Assembly (NCBI GenBank): GCA_016302925.1
Contig: JAEDMR010000075.1
Span: 1 to 9,310 of the forward strand
DNA length: 9,310 bases
Direction of reading: 5' to 3'
Source: Bacillota bacterium
GTDB taxonomy: Bacteria > Bacillota > Clostridia > Peptostreptococcales > Anaerovoracaceae
A program made the translations under genes and the position numbers. This document shows, piece by piece, positions 1 through 5,693 of this stretch. Position 1 is the first letter of the stretch. Each line of letters begins with the position of its first letter. The notes under the pieces are model-generated. The model saw nothing but the letters and a program-made list of their open reading frames with translations. It did not search any database and was not told the origin of the DNA.

Positions 1-1
1 G

Positions 2-37
2 AGAGTCCTGGCCATGATGCAGGCAAAGAACGCCTAA
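2..37 (+). CDS. 3' end of an unidentified upstream gene (partial)
   Basis: One frame is open from the window edge to a TAA at 35-37 and would encode the tail RVLAMMQAKNA. It ends 2 nt before the citG ATG, a spacing typical of operon neighbours. Eleven residues are too few to name a family. The citG frame is also open to the window edge, so this short tail is not the only reading of these bases. Inference: an upstream cotranscribed gene, possibly another citrate-metabolism gene. Confidence 0.3.
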   Translation, partial: RVLAMMQAKNA

Positions 38-39
38 GT

Positions 40-1035
40 ATGCGGTCGGATTTTCTGAACAAAATCCATACTCCAGATGGTTCAGCCGCGCACTCGTTTC
101 CGGGTAGCGCGGCTCTTTCGCCCGATGAAATCGGGCGGTTGGCGGTTATGGCGCTTCTGGGAGAAGTCTGGGCTTCGCCCAAACCCGGTCTGGTGGACCG
201 GGAAAACACCGGTGCTCACAAAGACATGACCTATCAGAACTTTGTGGACAGCGCCCATGCCCTGCAGCACTGTTTCACCCGGTGCGCCCAGGCAGGCGCA
301 GCCTTCTCTGCAGCGAACTCCTTGGACGACCAGCCGCATTCAGACGACCTGCCGCAGCTGGCAGCAAAGCTCCGCTCCATCGGTCTGGCCGGCGAGGCAG
401 CCATGTATCAGGCAACCGGCGGTGTCAATACCCATAAGGGTGCCATTTTCAGCCTGGGTATCCTCTGCGCTGCGGCAGCATTTGTTTCACTGCAGCAGAT
501 GGAACATGCCGGACAGATGAAGCAGCTCCAATCCGTTGCAGCTTCCATCGCAGCCTCCCTTCTCGCAGAGGACGCTGCAGAACATACCAACGGAAAAAGC
601 GTGCTGCAGCAAACCGGGACCGGCGGCATCCGCGCCGAGGCGCTTGGCGGATTTGACACCGCCTTCTCCGTCGGGCTGTCTTCTCTCATGGAAGCTCTGC
701 AGTCTGACATCTGTGAAAATGACGCCATGGTCTACACCCTGCTGCGGATCATCGAAGCCACCGAAGACAGCAACCTGGTGCATCGCGGCGGCGTGGAGGG
801 AATGGATTTTGCGAAGCGGAAAGCCCGAAAACTCACCGAAGGCGGCCCTGCCGCCATGAACCTTACGGAAATCCGGGAAACAGACCGGAAATTCATTGAA
901 AAAAATCTGAGCCCGGGCGGATCGGCAGACCTCTTGGCCCTGACCCTCTTCCTTGGTTTTCTGAAATACCCGAAAAGTTTTCAAAAAGAAAACTTTTGCC
1001 CTGTTTCGGAAAACTTTTTCTCAGATTCAGTATAA
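40..1035 (+). CDS. citG: Triphosphoribosyl-dephospho-CoA synthase CitG
   Basis: This cytoplasmic enzyme joins ATP and dephospho-CoA to form 2'-(5''-triphosphoribosyl)-3'-dephospho-CoA, the precursor of the citrate lyase prosthetic group. The family is recognised from the segment SPKPGLVDRENTGAHKDM (residues 46-63), the glycine-rich GGVNTHKGAIFSLGIL (127-142), DSNLVHRGGVEG (243-254) and the terminal NLSPGGSADLL (289-299); all match remembered enterobacterial CitG. The ATG at 40 has only a weak ribosome site, and the frame has no stop back to position 1, so the true start could lie upstream. The 331-residue length exceeds the roughly 290 usual for the family. The excess lies at both ends: about 15-20 residues at the N-terminus, and about 23 residues after the conserved end (from residue 308). 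Most of this C-terminal tail is encoded by a palindromic repeat at 973-1019. CitG leads the citD-E-F genes but is separated from them by 183 bp. Confidence 0.93.
   Translation: MRSDFLNKIHTPDGSAAHSFPGSAALSPDEIGRLAVMALLGEVWASPKPGLVDRENTGAHKDMTYQNFVDSAHALQHCFTRCAQAGAAFSAANSLDDQPHSDDLPQLAAKLRSIGLAGEAAMYQATGGVNTHKGAIFSLGILCAAAAFVSLQQMEHAGQMKQLQSVAASIAASLLAEDAAEHTNGKSVLQQTGTGGIRAEALGGFDTAFSVGLSSLMEALQSDICENDAMVYTLLRIIEATEDSNLVHRGGVEGMDFAKRKARKLTEGGPAAMNLTEIRETDRKFIEKNLSPGGSADLLALTLFLGFLKYPKSFQKENFCPVSENFFSDSV
973..1019 (-). repeat. 47-nt palindromic repeat, copy 1 (inside citG 3' end)
   Basis: The core 973-997 is a perfect 10-bp inverted repeat (AAAAGTTTTC, loop AAAAA, GAAAACTTTT). It is identical over 25 nt to the core of copy 2 at 1138-1162. 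Including the flank to 1019, the reverse complement of this copy matches copy 2 (1116-1162) at 37 of 47 positions with no gaps; five of the ten mismatches are the loop. The repeat is read through as coding sequence and gives CitG residues 312-327. The shared flank AAAAAGTTTTCC is what fixes the relative orientation. Confidence 0.8.
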
Positions 1036-1218
1036 AATGTAATTATATGTATGATTCAGGTGCCGTGCAGACCACAAAAGGTGGCTGCATTCCGAAGAAA
1101 ACCCTAAATTATGGTAAAAAGTTTTCCCAAACCCTGAAAAAGTTTTCAAAAAGAAAACTTTTCCCCGGTTTTTGAAAACCGCGACGCTGCGGCACCTGCG
1201 AAAAAAGGAGGAATTCCT
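1036..1218 (+). other. citG-citD intergenic region
   Basis: This 183-bp gap holds repeat copy 2, and between the two copies an imperfect hairpin at 1067-1088 (GCAG-a-CCAC, loop AAAAG, GTGGCTGC; 8 pairs with one bulged A). A direct repeat GATTCAG occurs at 1024-1030 and 1053-1059. A TATAAAAT stretch at 1031-1038 resembles a -10 box, but I found no acceptable -35, so I do not call a promoter. The citD ribosome site AAGGAGG is at 1205-1211. I see no gene here. Confidence 0.6.
1116..1162 (+). repeat. 47-nt palindromic repeat, copy 2 (intergenic)
   Basis: This is the second copy, in inverted orientation to the one at 973-1019. The perfect 10-bp stem is at 1138-1147 and 1153-1162 with an AAAAA loop. 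A further small inverted repeat (GGTTTT/AAAACC, 1167-1180) follows. No T-tract follows the hairpin and the stem is AT-rich, so it is not a standard intrinsic terminator. The two copies flank 96 bp. Confidence 0.8.
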
Positions 1219-1491
1219 GTGATCAAACAGAAAGCGTGCGCTGGAACGCTGGAATCCAGTGACATTTATGTGGAAATTGCACCGGCAGCGGCAGGAAGCG
1301 GCATCAAGCTGAACCTGACGTCTGTCGTCATGCAGCAGTTTGGCGACCAGATTGAGTCTGTCATCCGCCAGACCCTGGATCAGCTGGATGTGAAGGATGC
1401 GGAACTGACCGTCAGCGACCGGGGTGCCGTGGACTGCACCATCCGCGCCAGAGTGGAAACAGCGGTTTGCCGCGGGAAAGGAGTGGAATAA
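1219..1491 (+). CDS. citD: Citrate lyase acyl carrier protein (gamma subunit) CitD
   Basis: CitD carries the phosphoribosyl-dephospho-CoA arm on which acetyl and citryl thioesters are shuttled between the alpha and beta subunits of citrate lyase. At 90 residues it is close to the family's usual 95-100. The start is GTG, fixed by AAGGAGG at 1205-1211 with a 7-nt spacer. AGTLESSD (residues 8-15) is the attachment motif: the serine after Glu12 (Ser13) aligns with the modified Ser14 of Klebsiella CitD. QQFGDQI (39-45), and DRGAVDCTIRARVE (67-80) also match the family. The stop lies 1 nt before the citE ATG, so the two genes are tightly coupled. CitG and CitX in this window make and attach its cofactor. 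Confidence 0.95.
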   Translation: MIKQKACAGTLESSDIYVEIAPAAAGSGIKLNLTSVVMQQFGDQIESVIRQTLDQLDVKDAELTVSDRGAVDCTIRARVETAVCRGKGVE

Positions 1492-1492
1492 G

Positions 1493-2359
1493 ATGCGCAG
1501 AAGTATGTTATTTTTGCCGGGCAACAGCCCGAACATTCTGCTGAATGCCGATTTTTTAGGATCGGACAGCATTATCCTGGACCTGGAAGACGCCGTGGCA
1601 CCGACAGAAAAAGACGCCGCACGGATTTTGGTCAGAAACGCCATCACCTCCCTGGGCTACACCCGTGAAGTCATCGTCCGGATCAATCCGGTGGAAAGCC
1701 CATACTGGCAGAAGGATCTGCGGGCAATCATCCCGGTGAAGCCGGACATGATCATGCCGACGAAAGTGGGCTGCGCAGCCGATGTAAAGATCGTGGCCGA
1801 TTTTATCACCCAGCTGGAGAAGGAATTCGGCATGGAAGAAGGCGGCGTGAAGATGATTCCGCTGATCGAAACGGCCCTGGGCGTGGAAAACGCCTATGAA
1901 ATTGCTTCGGCAGATTCCCGGGTGACAGCCATCTTCCTGGGCGGGGAAGACTTCACAGCCGATATGCGCTGCAAGCGGACCAAGGAAGGTACGGAGATTT
2001 TCTATGCCAGAAGCCGCATGGTCCTGGCAGCAAGAGCAGCCGGTGTGGATGTTTACGATACGCCGTGGACCGATGTGGAAGACTATGACGGCCTCATCGA
2101 AGATGCGAAGTTTGCCAAGAGCCTGGGCTTTACCGGCAAGTCCTCCATCTCCCCTCGCCACATTCCGTTTATCAACGAAGTCTTCAGCCCGACGGAAGAA
2201 GAGATTCAGTATGCCCGCGATGTCTTTGCATGCATCGAAAAGGCCAAAGCCGAAGGCAAGGGCGTGGTTTCTCTGCGGGGCAAGATGATTGATGCACCGA
2301 TTGTGGCCCGTGCCCGTCAGGTGCTGGAAGCGGCAGAAGCCATCCGAGGAGGGAAATAG
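1493..2359 (+). CDS. citE: Citrate lyase beta subunit (citryl-ACP lyase) CitE
   Basis: CitE cleaves (3S)-citryl-ACP to oxaloacetate and acetyl-ACP. The 288-residue product is full length for the HpcH/HpaI-related CitE family and would fold as a TIM barrel. Landmarks are RRSMLFLPGNSPN (2-14), DSIILDLEDAV (25-35), VRINPVESPYWQKDL (62-76), IMPTKV (87-92), MIPLIET (121-127) and FLGGEDFTADM (148-158). Glu126 and Asp153 are candidate Mg2+ ligands, and Arg63 a substrate-binding candidate, by family analogy. The frame is open further upstream, to an ATG at 1424 inside citD. I chose the ATG at 1493 because it follows the citD stop by 1 nt, has AAAGGAG at 1477-1483 with a 9-nt spacer, and places the conserved RRSMLFLPG at the N-terminus. 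Confidence 0.95.
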   Translation: MRRSMLFLPGNSPNILLNADFLGSDSIILDLEDAVAPTEKDAARILVRNAITSLGYTREVIVRINPVESPYWQKDLRAIIPVKPDMIMPTKVGCAADVKIVADFITQLEKEFGMEEGGVKMIPLIETALGVENAYEIASADSRVTAIFLGGEDFTADMRCKRTKEGTEIFYARSRMVLAARAAGVDVYDTPWTDVEDYDGLIEDAKFAKSLGFTGKSSISPRHIPFINEVFSPTEEEIQYARDVFACIEKAKAEGKGVVSLRGKMIDAPIVARARQVLEAAEAIRGGK

Positions 2360-2361
2360 AA

Positions 2362-3771
2362 ATGAGCAAACTGGTAAAAGATATGAAAGAAGCCATCCGT
2401 CTTTCCGGACTGAAGGACGGCATGACCATCTCCTTCCATCACCATCTGCGGAACGGAGATATGGTGGCAGTCATGGTGCTGGATGCCATCTGTGAACTGG
2501 GAATCAAGGATCTGAACGTGAATATCAGCTCCATCTTCGACACCCACGCACCTTTCATTGAATATATCCGTGACGGTGTGATCACCGGCATTGAAACCGA
2601 CTATATGGGCGGTGTCGTCGGCCGCGCAGTCAGCGAAGGGATCCTGGAAAAGCCCGTGACCTTCCGTACCCACGGCGGCCGTCCGAGCGACATTATCCGT
2701 GGTGCTTCTCCGATTGATGTGGCTTTCATCGCCGCACCGACGGCAGACTGCATGGGCAACTGCACCGGCAAGACCGGGCCTTCCGCCTGCGGCTCTCTGG
2801 GCTATGCTTTCGCAGACGCCATGTACGCCGGCAAAAGCGTTGTCATTACAGACAATCTGGTGGACTATCCGCTGGTGGATTACTCCATCTCCGAAGAATA
2901 CATCGACTATGTGGTAACCGTAGATAAAATCGGCGAGCCTTCCGGTATCGTATCCGGCACCACCAAGATCACCAAGGATCCGGTGGGTCTGGTGATTGCA
3001 GACTATGCAGCCCGCGCCATCGATGCATCCGGCCTGCTGGTGGACGGATTCTCCTTCCAGACCGGTGCCGGCGGTGCATCTCTGGCTGCCGCCAAGTACC
3101 TGAAGGACATCATGATTCGGAAGAACGTAAAGGGAAGCTACGGTCTGGGCGGCATCACCTCCTACATGGTGGATATGCTGCAGAGCGGCTGCTTCAAGGC
3201 GCTGTATGATGTCCAGTGCTTTGACCTGGGTGCCGTGGAATCCATCCGCACCAATCCGTGCCACATGGAAGTCAGCGGTGCGCATTATGCAAGCCCGACA
3301 GCCAAGAGCAGTGCTGTAGACAGCCTGAATGTGGTCATCCTGGGTGCGACAGAAATCGATACAGATTTCAATGTAAACGTTCACACGGATTCCAACGGTT
3401 ATATCATGGGCGGCTCCGGCGGTCACAGTGATACGGCTGCCGGTGCGAAAATGTCCATTATCGTTGCGCCGCTGTCCCGCGCCCGTCTGCCAATCGTCGT
3501 AGACAAAGTGCTTTGCAAATCCACGCCGGGAAACACCATCGATGTGCTGGTGACACAGCGAGGCATTGCGGTCAATCCGCAGCGGCCGGAACTGGCGGAG
3601 CGATTCACAGCTGCCGGACTTCCTGTTGTGGATATCCACGACCTGAAGGAAATGGCCGAAAAGCTCAATGGCGTGCCGAAAAAGCCGCAGCTGGGCGACC
3701 GTGTGGTTGCCAACGTGCTGTACCGAGACGGCAGTATGCTGGATACCATCCGGGAAGTGCCGGTACGGTAG
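2362..3771 (+). CDS. citF: Citrate lyase alpha subunit (citrate:acetyl-ACP transferase) CitF
   Basis: CitF exchanges citrate for acetate on the ACP, giving citryl-ACP and free acetate. The product is 469 residues and matches E. coli CitF, as remembered, over most of its length: EAIRLSGLKDGMTISFHHHLRNGD (10-33), SIFDTHAPFIEYIR (57-70), TGKTGPSACGSLGYA (135-149), GFSFQTGAGGASLA (229-242), GGSGGHSDTA (350-359) and GIAVNPQRPELAERF (401-415). The N-terminus begins near the first conserved block and lacks about 40 residues found in the 510-residue enterobacterial protein. AGGAGGG at 2347-2353 with an 8-nt spacer, plus the citE stop 2 nt upstream, make the ATG at 2362 secure, so this is a short family form rather than a mis-called start. 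A terminator follows 16 nt downstream. Confidence 0.95.
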   Translation: MSKLVKDMKEAIRLSGLKDGMTISFHHHLRNGDMVAVMVLDAICELGIKDLNVNISSIFDTHAPFIEYIRDGVITGIETDYMGGVVGRAVSEGILEKPVTFRTHGGRPSDIIRGASPIDVAFIAAPTADCMGNCTGKTGPSACGSLGYAFADAMYAGKSVVITDNLVDYPLVDYSISEEYIDYVVTVDKIGEPSGIVSGTTKITKDPVGLVIADYAARAIDASGLLVDGFSFQTGAGGASLAAAKYLKDIMIRKNVKGSYGLGGITSYMVDMLQSGCFKALYDVQCFDLGAVESIRTNPCHMEVSGAHYASPTAKSSAVDSLNVVILGATEIDTDFNVNVHTDSNGYIMGGSGGHSDTAAGAKMSIIVAPLSRARLPIVVDKVLCKSTPGNTIDVLVTQRGIAVNPQRPELAERFTAAGLPVVDIHDLKEMAEKLNGVPKKPQLGDRVVANVLYRDGSMLDTIREVPVR

Positions 3772-3787
3772 AAATAAACTTGTACAA

Positions 3788-3819
3788 AGAAAAAGTAAAC
3801 CTCCGGGTTTACTTTTTCT
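3788..3819 (+). terminator. Intrinsic terminator after citF, probably bidirectional
   Basis: A perfect 14-bp inverted repeat (AGAAAAAGTAAACC at 3788-3801 and its complement at 3806-3819) surrounds the loop TCCG. In RNA this is C(UCCG)G, a UNCG-type stable tetraloop. The 3' arm ends in TTTTTCT and the 5' arm begins with an A-run, the arrangement expected of a terminator that works in both directions. It separates citG-D-E-F from citC-X. Confidence 0.85.
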
Positions 3820-3873
3820 GCAAAATCGCTTATTTTATATAGTATCATCTCATAGAAACCGAAAGGAGCGCCT

Positions 3874-4953
3874 ATGTATTATACAGAATCCATCCGCCTG
3901 TCCCAGGCGGAGCCTTTATTATCCCAATGCGGTCTGAAATGTCCTGCTTCTGTAAACTATACAGCAGGCGTTTTTGACGATGCCGGAAAGCTGGTTGCCA
4001 CAGGCAGTCTGGCCGGTGATATGATCCAGGGCGTTGCTGTAGACCCTTCCCGCCAGGGAGAGGACCTGACGGGAAAGCTTCTGACACATCTCATCGGTGT
4101 GGCCGCAGAAAAAGGAATCCATGCCCTGTACCTCTTCACCAAGCCGGAAAAAGCGGTGCAGTTTCAGGGGCTGGGCTTCCGGCTGGTGGCATCCGTCCGT
4201 CCTTATGCGGCCCTGCTGGAGTGGGGAAATCCCGGGATTGACTGGTATAAAGAACGCCTCACTATCATCCGCCGCAACGCAGAGGTCTCATACTATATGA
4301 AAGAAAGCGGAGGCCGCCAGTTCATGCCTGTGCCGGGCAGCATGATTCCCGCCCCCCGCGTCGCTGCCCTGGTAATGAACTGCAATCCGTTTACCAAGGG
4401 TCATCGCTGGCTTGTGGAGCAGGCTGCCGCAGAAAACGACCTGGTCTATCTTCTCGTGGTGGAAGAAAACAAATCCCTCTTTTCCTTCGACGACCGGTTC
4501 GCCATGGTCCGCCGGGGCACTGCAGATCTTTCCAATGTTTCGGTCATTGCAGGCAGCCGCTACTGCGTCTCATCCCTGACCTTCCCCAGCTACTTCACGA
4601 AGGAAGAAAATCTGGCCAAAGCACAAACTGCTATGGATGCAGAGATTTTTTGCCGCCACATCGCGCCGCAGCTGGGTATCACCCGCCGCTATATCGGCAC
4701 CGAGCCTCTGTCCCCGGTGACTGCCGTCTATAACGAAACGCTGAAAGCCCGCCTGCCGAAGGATGGCATCGAAGTGCTGGAGATTCCGCGTCTGGAGCAG
4801 GATGGCCAGCCGGTCAGTGCCTCCCGCGTCCGGGCAATTCTCGGAGACAGCCTGGACGCCTTGCAAAATCCGTCTGCGCAGCTTGTCTCTGACTTGTCTG
4901 AACTTCTGCCGCAGTCAACACTGGACTATCTTCTGAAGGAGGATCTGGATTGA
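3874..4953 (+). CDS. citC: [Citrate (pro-3S)-lyase] ligase CitC
   Basis: CitC activates citrate lyase by acetylating the thiol of the CitD prosthetic group, using acetate and ATP. The 359-residue protein has two parts. Residues about 1-130 are a GNAT-like domain (IQGVAVDPSRQGEDLTGKLL at 51-70, and FQGLGFRLV at 97-105). Residues about 160-355 are a nucleotidyltransferase domain with MNCNPFTKGHRWLVEQA (168-184), whose TKGH is the (T/H)xGH nucleotide-binding motif, and SASRVR (315-320) as the distal ISTxR-like motif. AAAGGAG at 3862-3868 with a 5-nt spacer fixes the ATG. The gene lies downstream of a terminator, so it needs its own promoter or readthrough; the AT-rich stretch 3831-3845 has -10-like words, but I could not pair them with a -35. 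In Klebsiella and E. coli citC precedes citD; here it follows citF. Confidence 0.94.
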   Translation: MYYTESIRLSQAEPLLSQCGLKCPASVNYTAGVFDDAGKLVATGSLAGDMIQGVAVDPSRQGEDLTGKLLTHLIGVAAEKGIHALYLFTKPEKAVQFQGLGFRLVASVRPYAALLEWGNPGIDWYKERLTIIRRNAEVSYYMKESGGRQFMPVPGSMIPAPRVAALVMNCNPFTKGHRWLVEQAAAENDLVYLLVVEENKSLFSFDDRFAMVRRGTADLSNVSVIAGSRYCVSSLTFPSYFTKEENLAKAQTAMDAEIFCRHIAPQLGITRRYIGTEPLSPVTAVYNETLKARLPKDGIEVLEIPRLEQDGQPVSASRVRAILGDSLDALQNPSAQLVSDLSELLPQSTLDYLLKEDLD

Positions 4954-5528
4954 TGAACACGCCGACCACCCACATAGATACCGCCTCACGCCAGCTGACC
5001 CTGATGGATCTGCTGGATGCCCGGGAAAACCGGGTCCGCCACCAGAAGGAACTGTTAAACGCATACCCTGGTGCGGTTCTGGTCTCCATGACCCTGAACA
5101 TCCCCGGTCCGGTGAAAGACAGTCTCAGGTACCGCAAAGCACTGGAAGCAGGGATTCATCGTCTAAAGGCGATGCTCGCAGGCCGTTGTGATTCGGAATG
5201 CAGCTGCACCACCATACTCCACGAAGAATTCCGTCCGCTGGCCACCGGCCCGGAAGCCTATCTGGTTGTCCAGGGCGAACCGCTGGACATAAAAAAAGCC
5301 GCCATCTCTGTAGAAGAAGGCAGCGCCCTGGGAAGACTCTTTGATCTGGACGTGCTGATCCCAGGGGAAAATTTCCCGCAGAGCATCAGCAGAAGCCGGT
5401 TGGGAGCAGCGCCGCGGAGGTGCCTGCTTTGTGAAGAAGACGCGAAAGCCTGTGCCAGAAGCCATGCCCATACCATGGACCAGCTGCTGGAAAAGGTCAA
5501 CGAAATCCTGTCAGACGCCGGGCTGTAA
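4953..5528 (+). CDS. citX: Apo-citrate lyase phosphoribosyl-dephospho-CoA transferase CitX
   Basis: CitX transfers the prosthetic-group precursor made by CitG onto the conserved serine of CitD, releasing diphosphate. The 191-residue product carries NIPGPVKDS (49-57), GRLFDLDV (127-134) and the cysteine-rich PRRCLLCEEDAKACARSH (154-171), all characteristic of CitX. The ATG at 4953 shares its A with the citC TGA, implying translational coupling. A TTG at 4950 in the same frame is the alternative: AAGGAGG at 4936-4942 lies 7 nt from the TTG and 10 nt from the ATG. The only consequence is one extra residue. CitX is a separate protein here, not fused to CitG as in some Gammaproteobacteria. It ends inside a terminator hairpin. 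Confidence 0.92.
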   Translation: MNTPTTHIDTASRQLTLMDLLDARENRVRHQKELLNAYPGAVLVSMTLNIPGPVKDSLRYRKALEAGIHRLKAMLAGRCDSECSCTTILHEEFRPLATGPEAYLVVQGEPLDIKKAAISVEEGSALGRLFDLDVLIPGENFPQSISRSRLGAAPRRCLLCEEDAKACARSHAHTMDQLLEKVNEILSDAGL

Positions 5529-5559
5529 CAGCCCGGAACCGACAGGATATTTTATTTTT
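5505..5559 (+). terminator. Two-tier intrinsic terminator overlapping the citX stop codon
   Basis: An outer stem ATCCTGTC/GACAGGAT (5505-5512 with 5541-5548) encloses an inner GC-rich stem CCGGGCTG/CAGCCCGG (5518-5525 with 5529-5536). The 3-nt loop TAA at 5526-5528 is exactly the citX stop codon. A T-rich tail TTTTATTTTT follows at 5550-5559. The last eight or so codons of citX form the 5' half of the structure, so ribosomes finishing citX should block its folding. Confidence 0.85.
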
Positions 5560-5638
5560 CCTTCTTCGCCTTATATTCCTCGCCCCACGCCCACATGGCA
5601 TCCAGCACCGGCTTCAGACTGCACAAACAGAGATATCG
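5552..5638 (-). pseudogene. Decayed 3' end of an HxlR-family transcriptional regulator
   Basis: On the minus strand this stretch reads RYLCLCSLKPVLDAMWAWGEEYKAKKEK then TAA. SLKPVLDAMWAWGEEY is typical of the last helix of HxlR-type winged-helix regulators, where it follows the wing (usually Y-x-L-T-x-x-G-x-S-L). Here only four residues separate RY from SLKP instead of about seven, and upstream the frame has no recognisable HTH and no start codon before the blaR1 end. I read it as the tail of a deleted regulator gene. It lies 56 nt downstream of blaR1 in the same direction, and its stop codon falls in the T-tract of the citX terminator. Family assignment comes from a short segment only. Confidence 0.45.
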
Positions 5639-5693
5639 GGACTGTCTTGCAGAAAATGTGAGATCACCGGATTTCCGAATTCGTGTTCAGACG

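Noticed and set aside
973..997. Palindrome near the end of citG as a transcription terminator
   Set aside because: The stem is almost entirely A/T, there is no T-tract after it, and it is inside the reading frame; the identical second copy points to a repeat element.
1031..1055. Possible citD promoter (TATAAA at 1031, TATGAT at 1050)
   Set aside because: No -35-like hexamer at suitable spacing could be found for either; AT-rich words alone are weak evidence.
973..1162. CRISPR-like array suggested by two identical 25-nt repeats
   Set aside because: There are only two copies, in inverted orientation by their flanks, with no regular spacers and no cas genes.
1027..1647. 206-codon minus-strand frame spanning the citG-citD gap, citD and start of citE
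   Set aside because: It runs antisense to two solid genes and through the palindromic repeat, with no identifiable domain or start signals.
2317..3639. 440-codon open frame on the minus strand opposite citF
   Set aside because: It mirrors the codon pattern of citF, has no recognisable family, no ribosome site, and overlaps an unambiguous gene. A shadow frame.
5431..5661. Plus-strand frame of 76 codons running off the end of citX
   Set aside because: It overlaps citX in another frame and crosses the terminator hairpin; no start signals or similarity.
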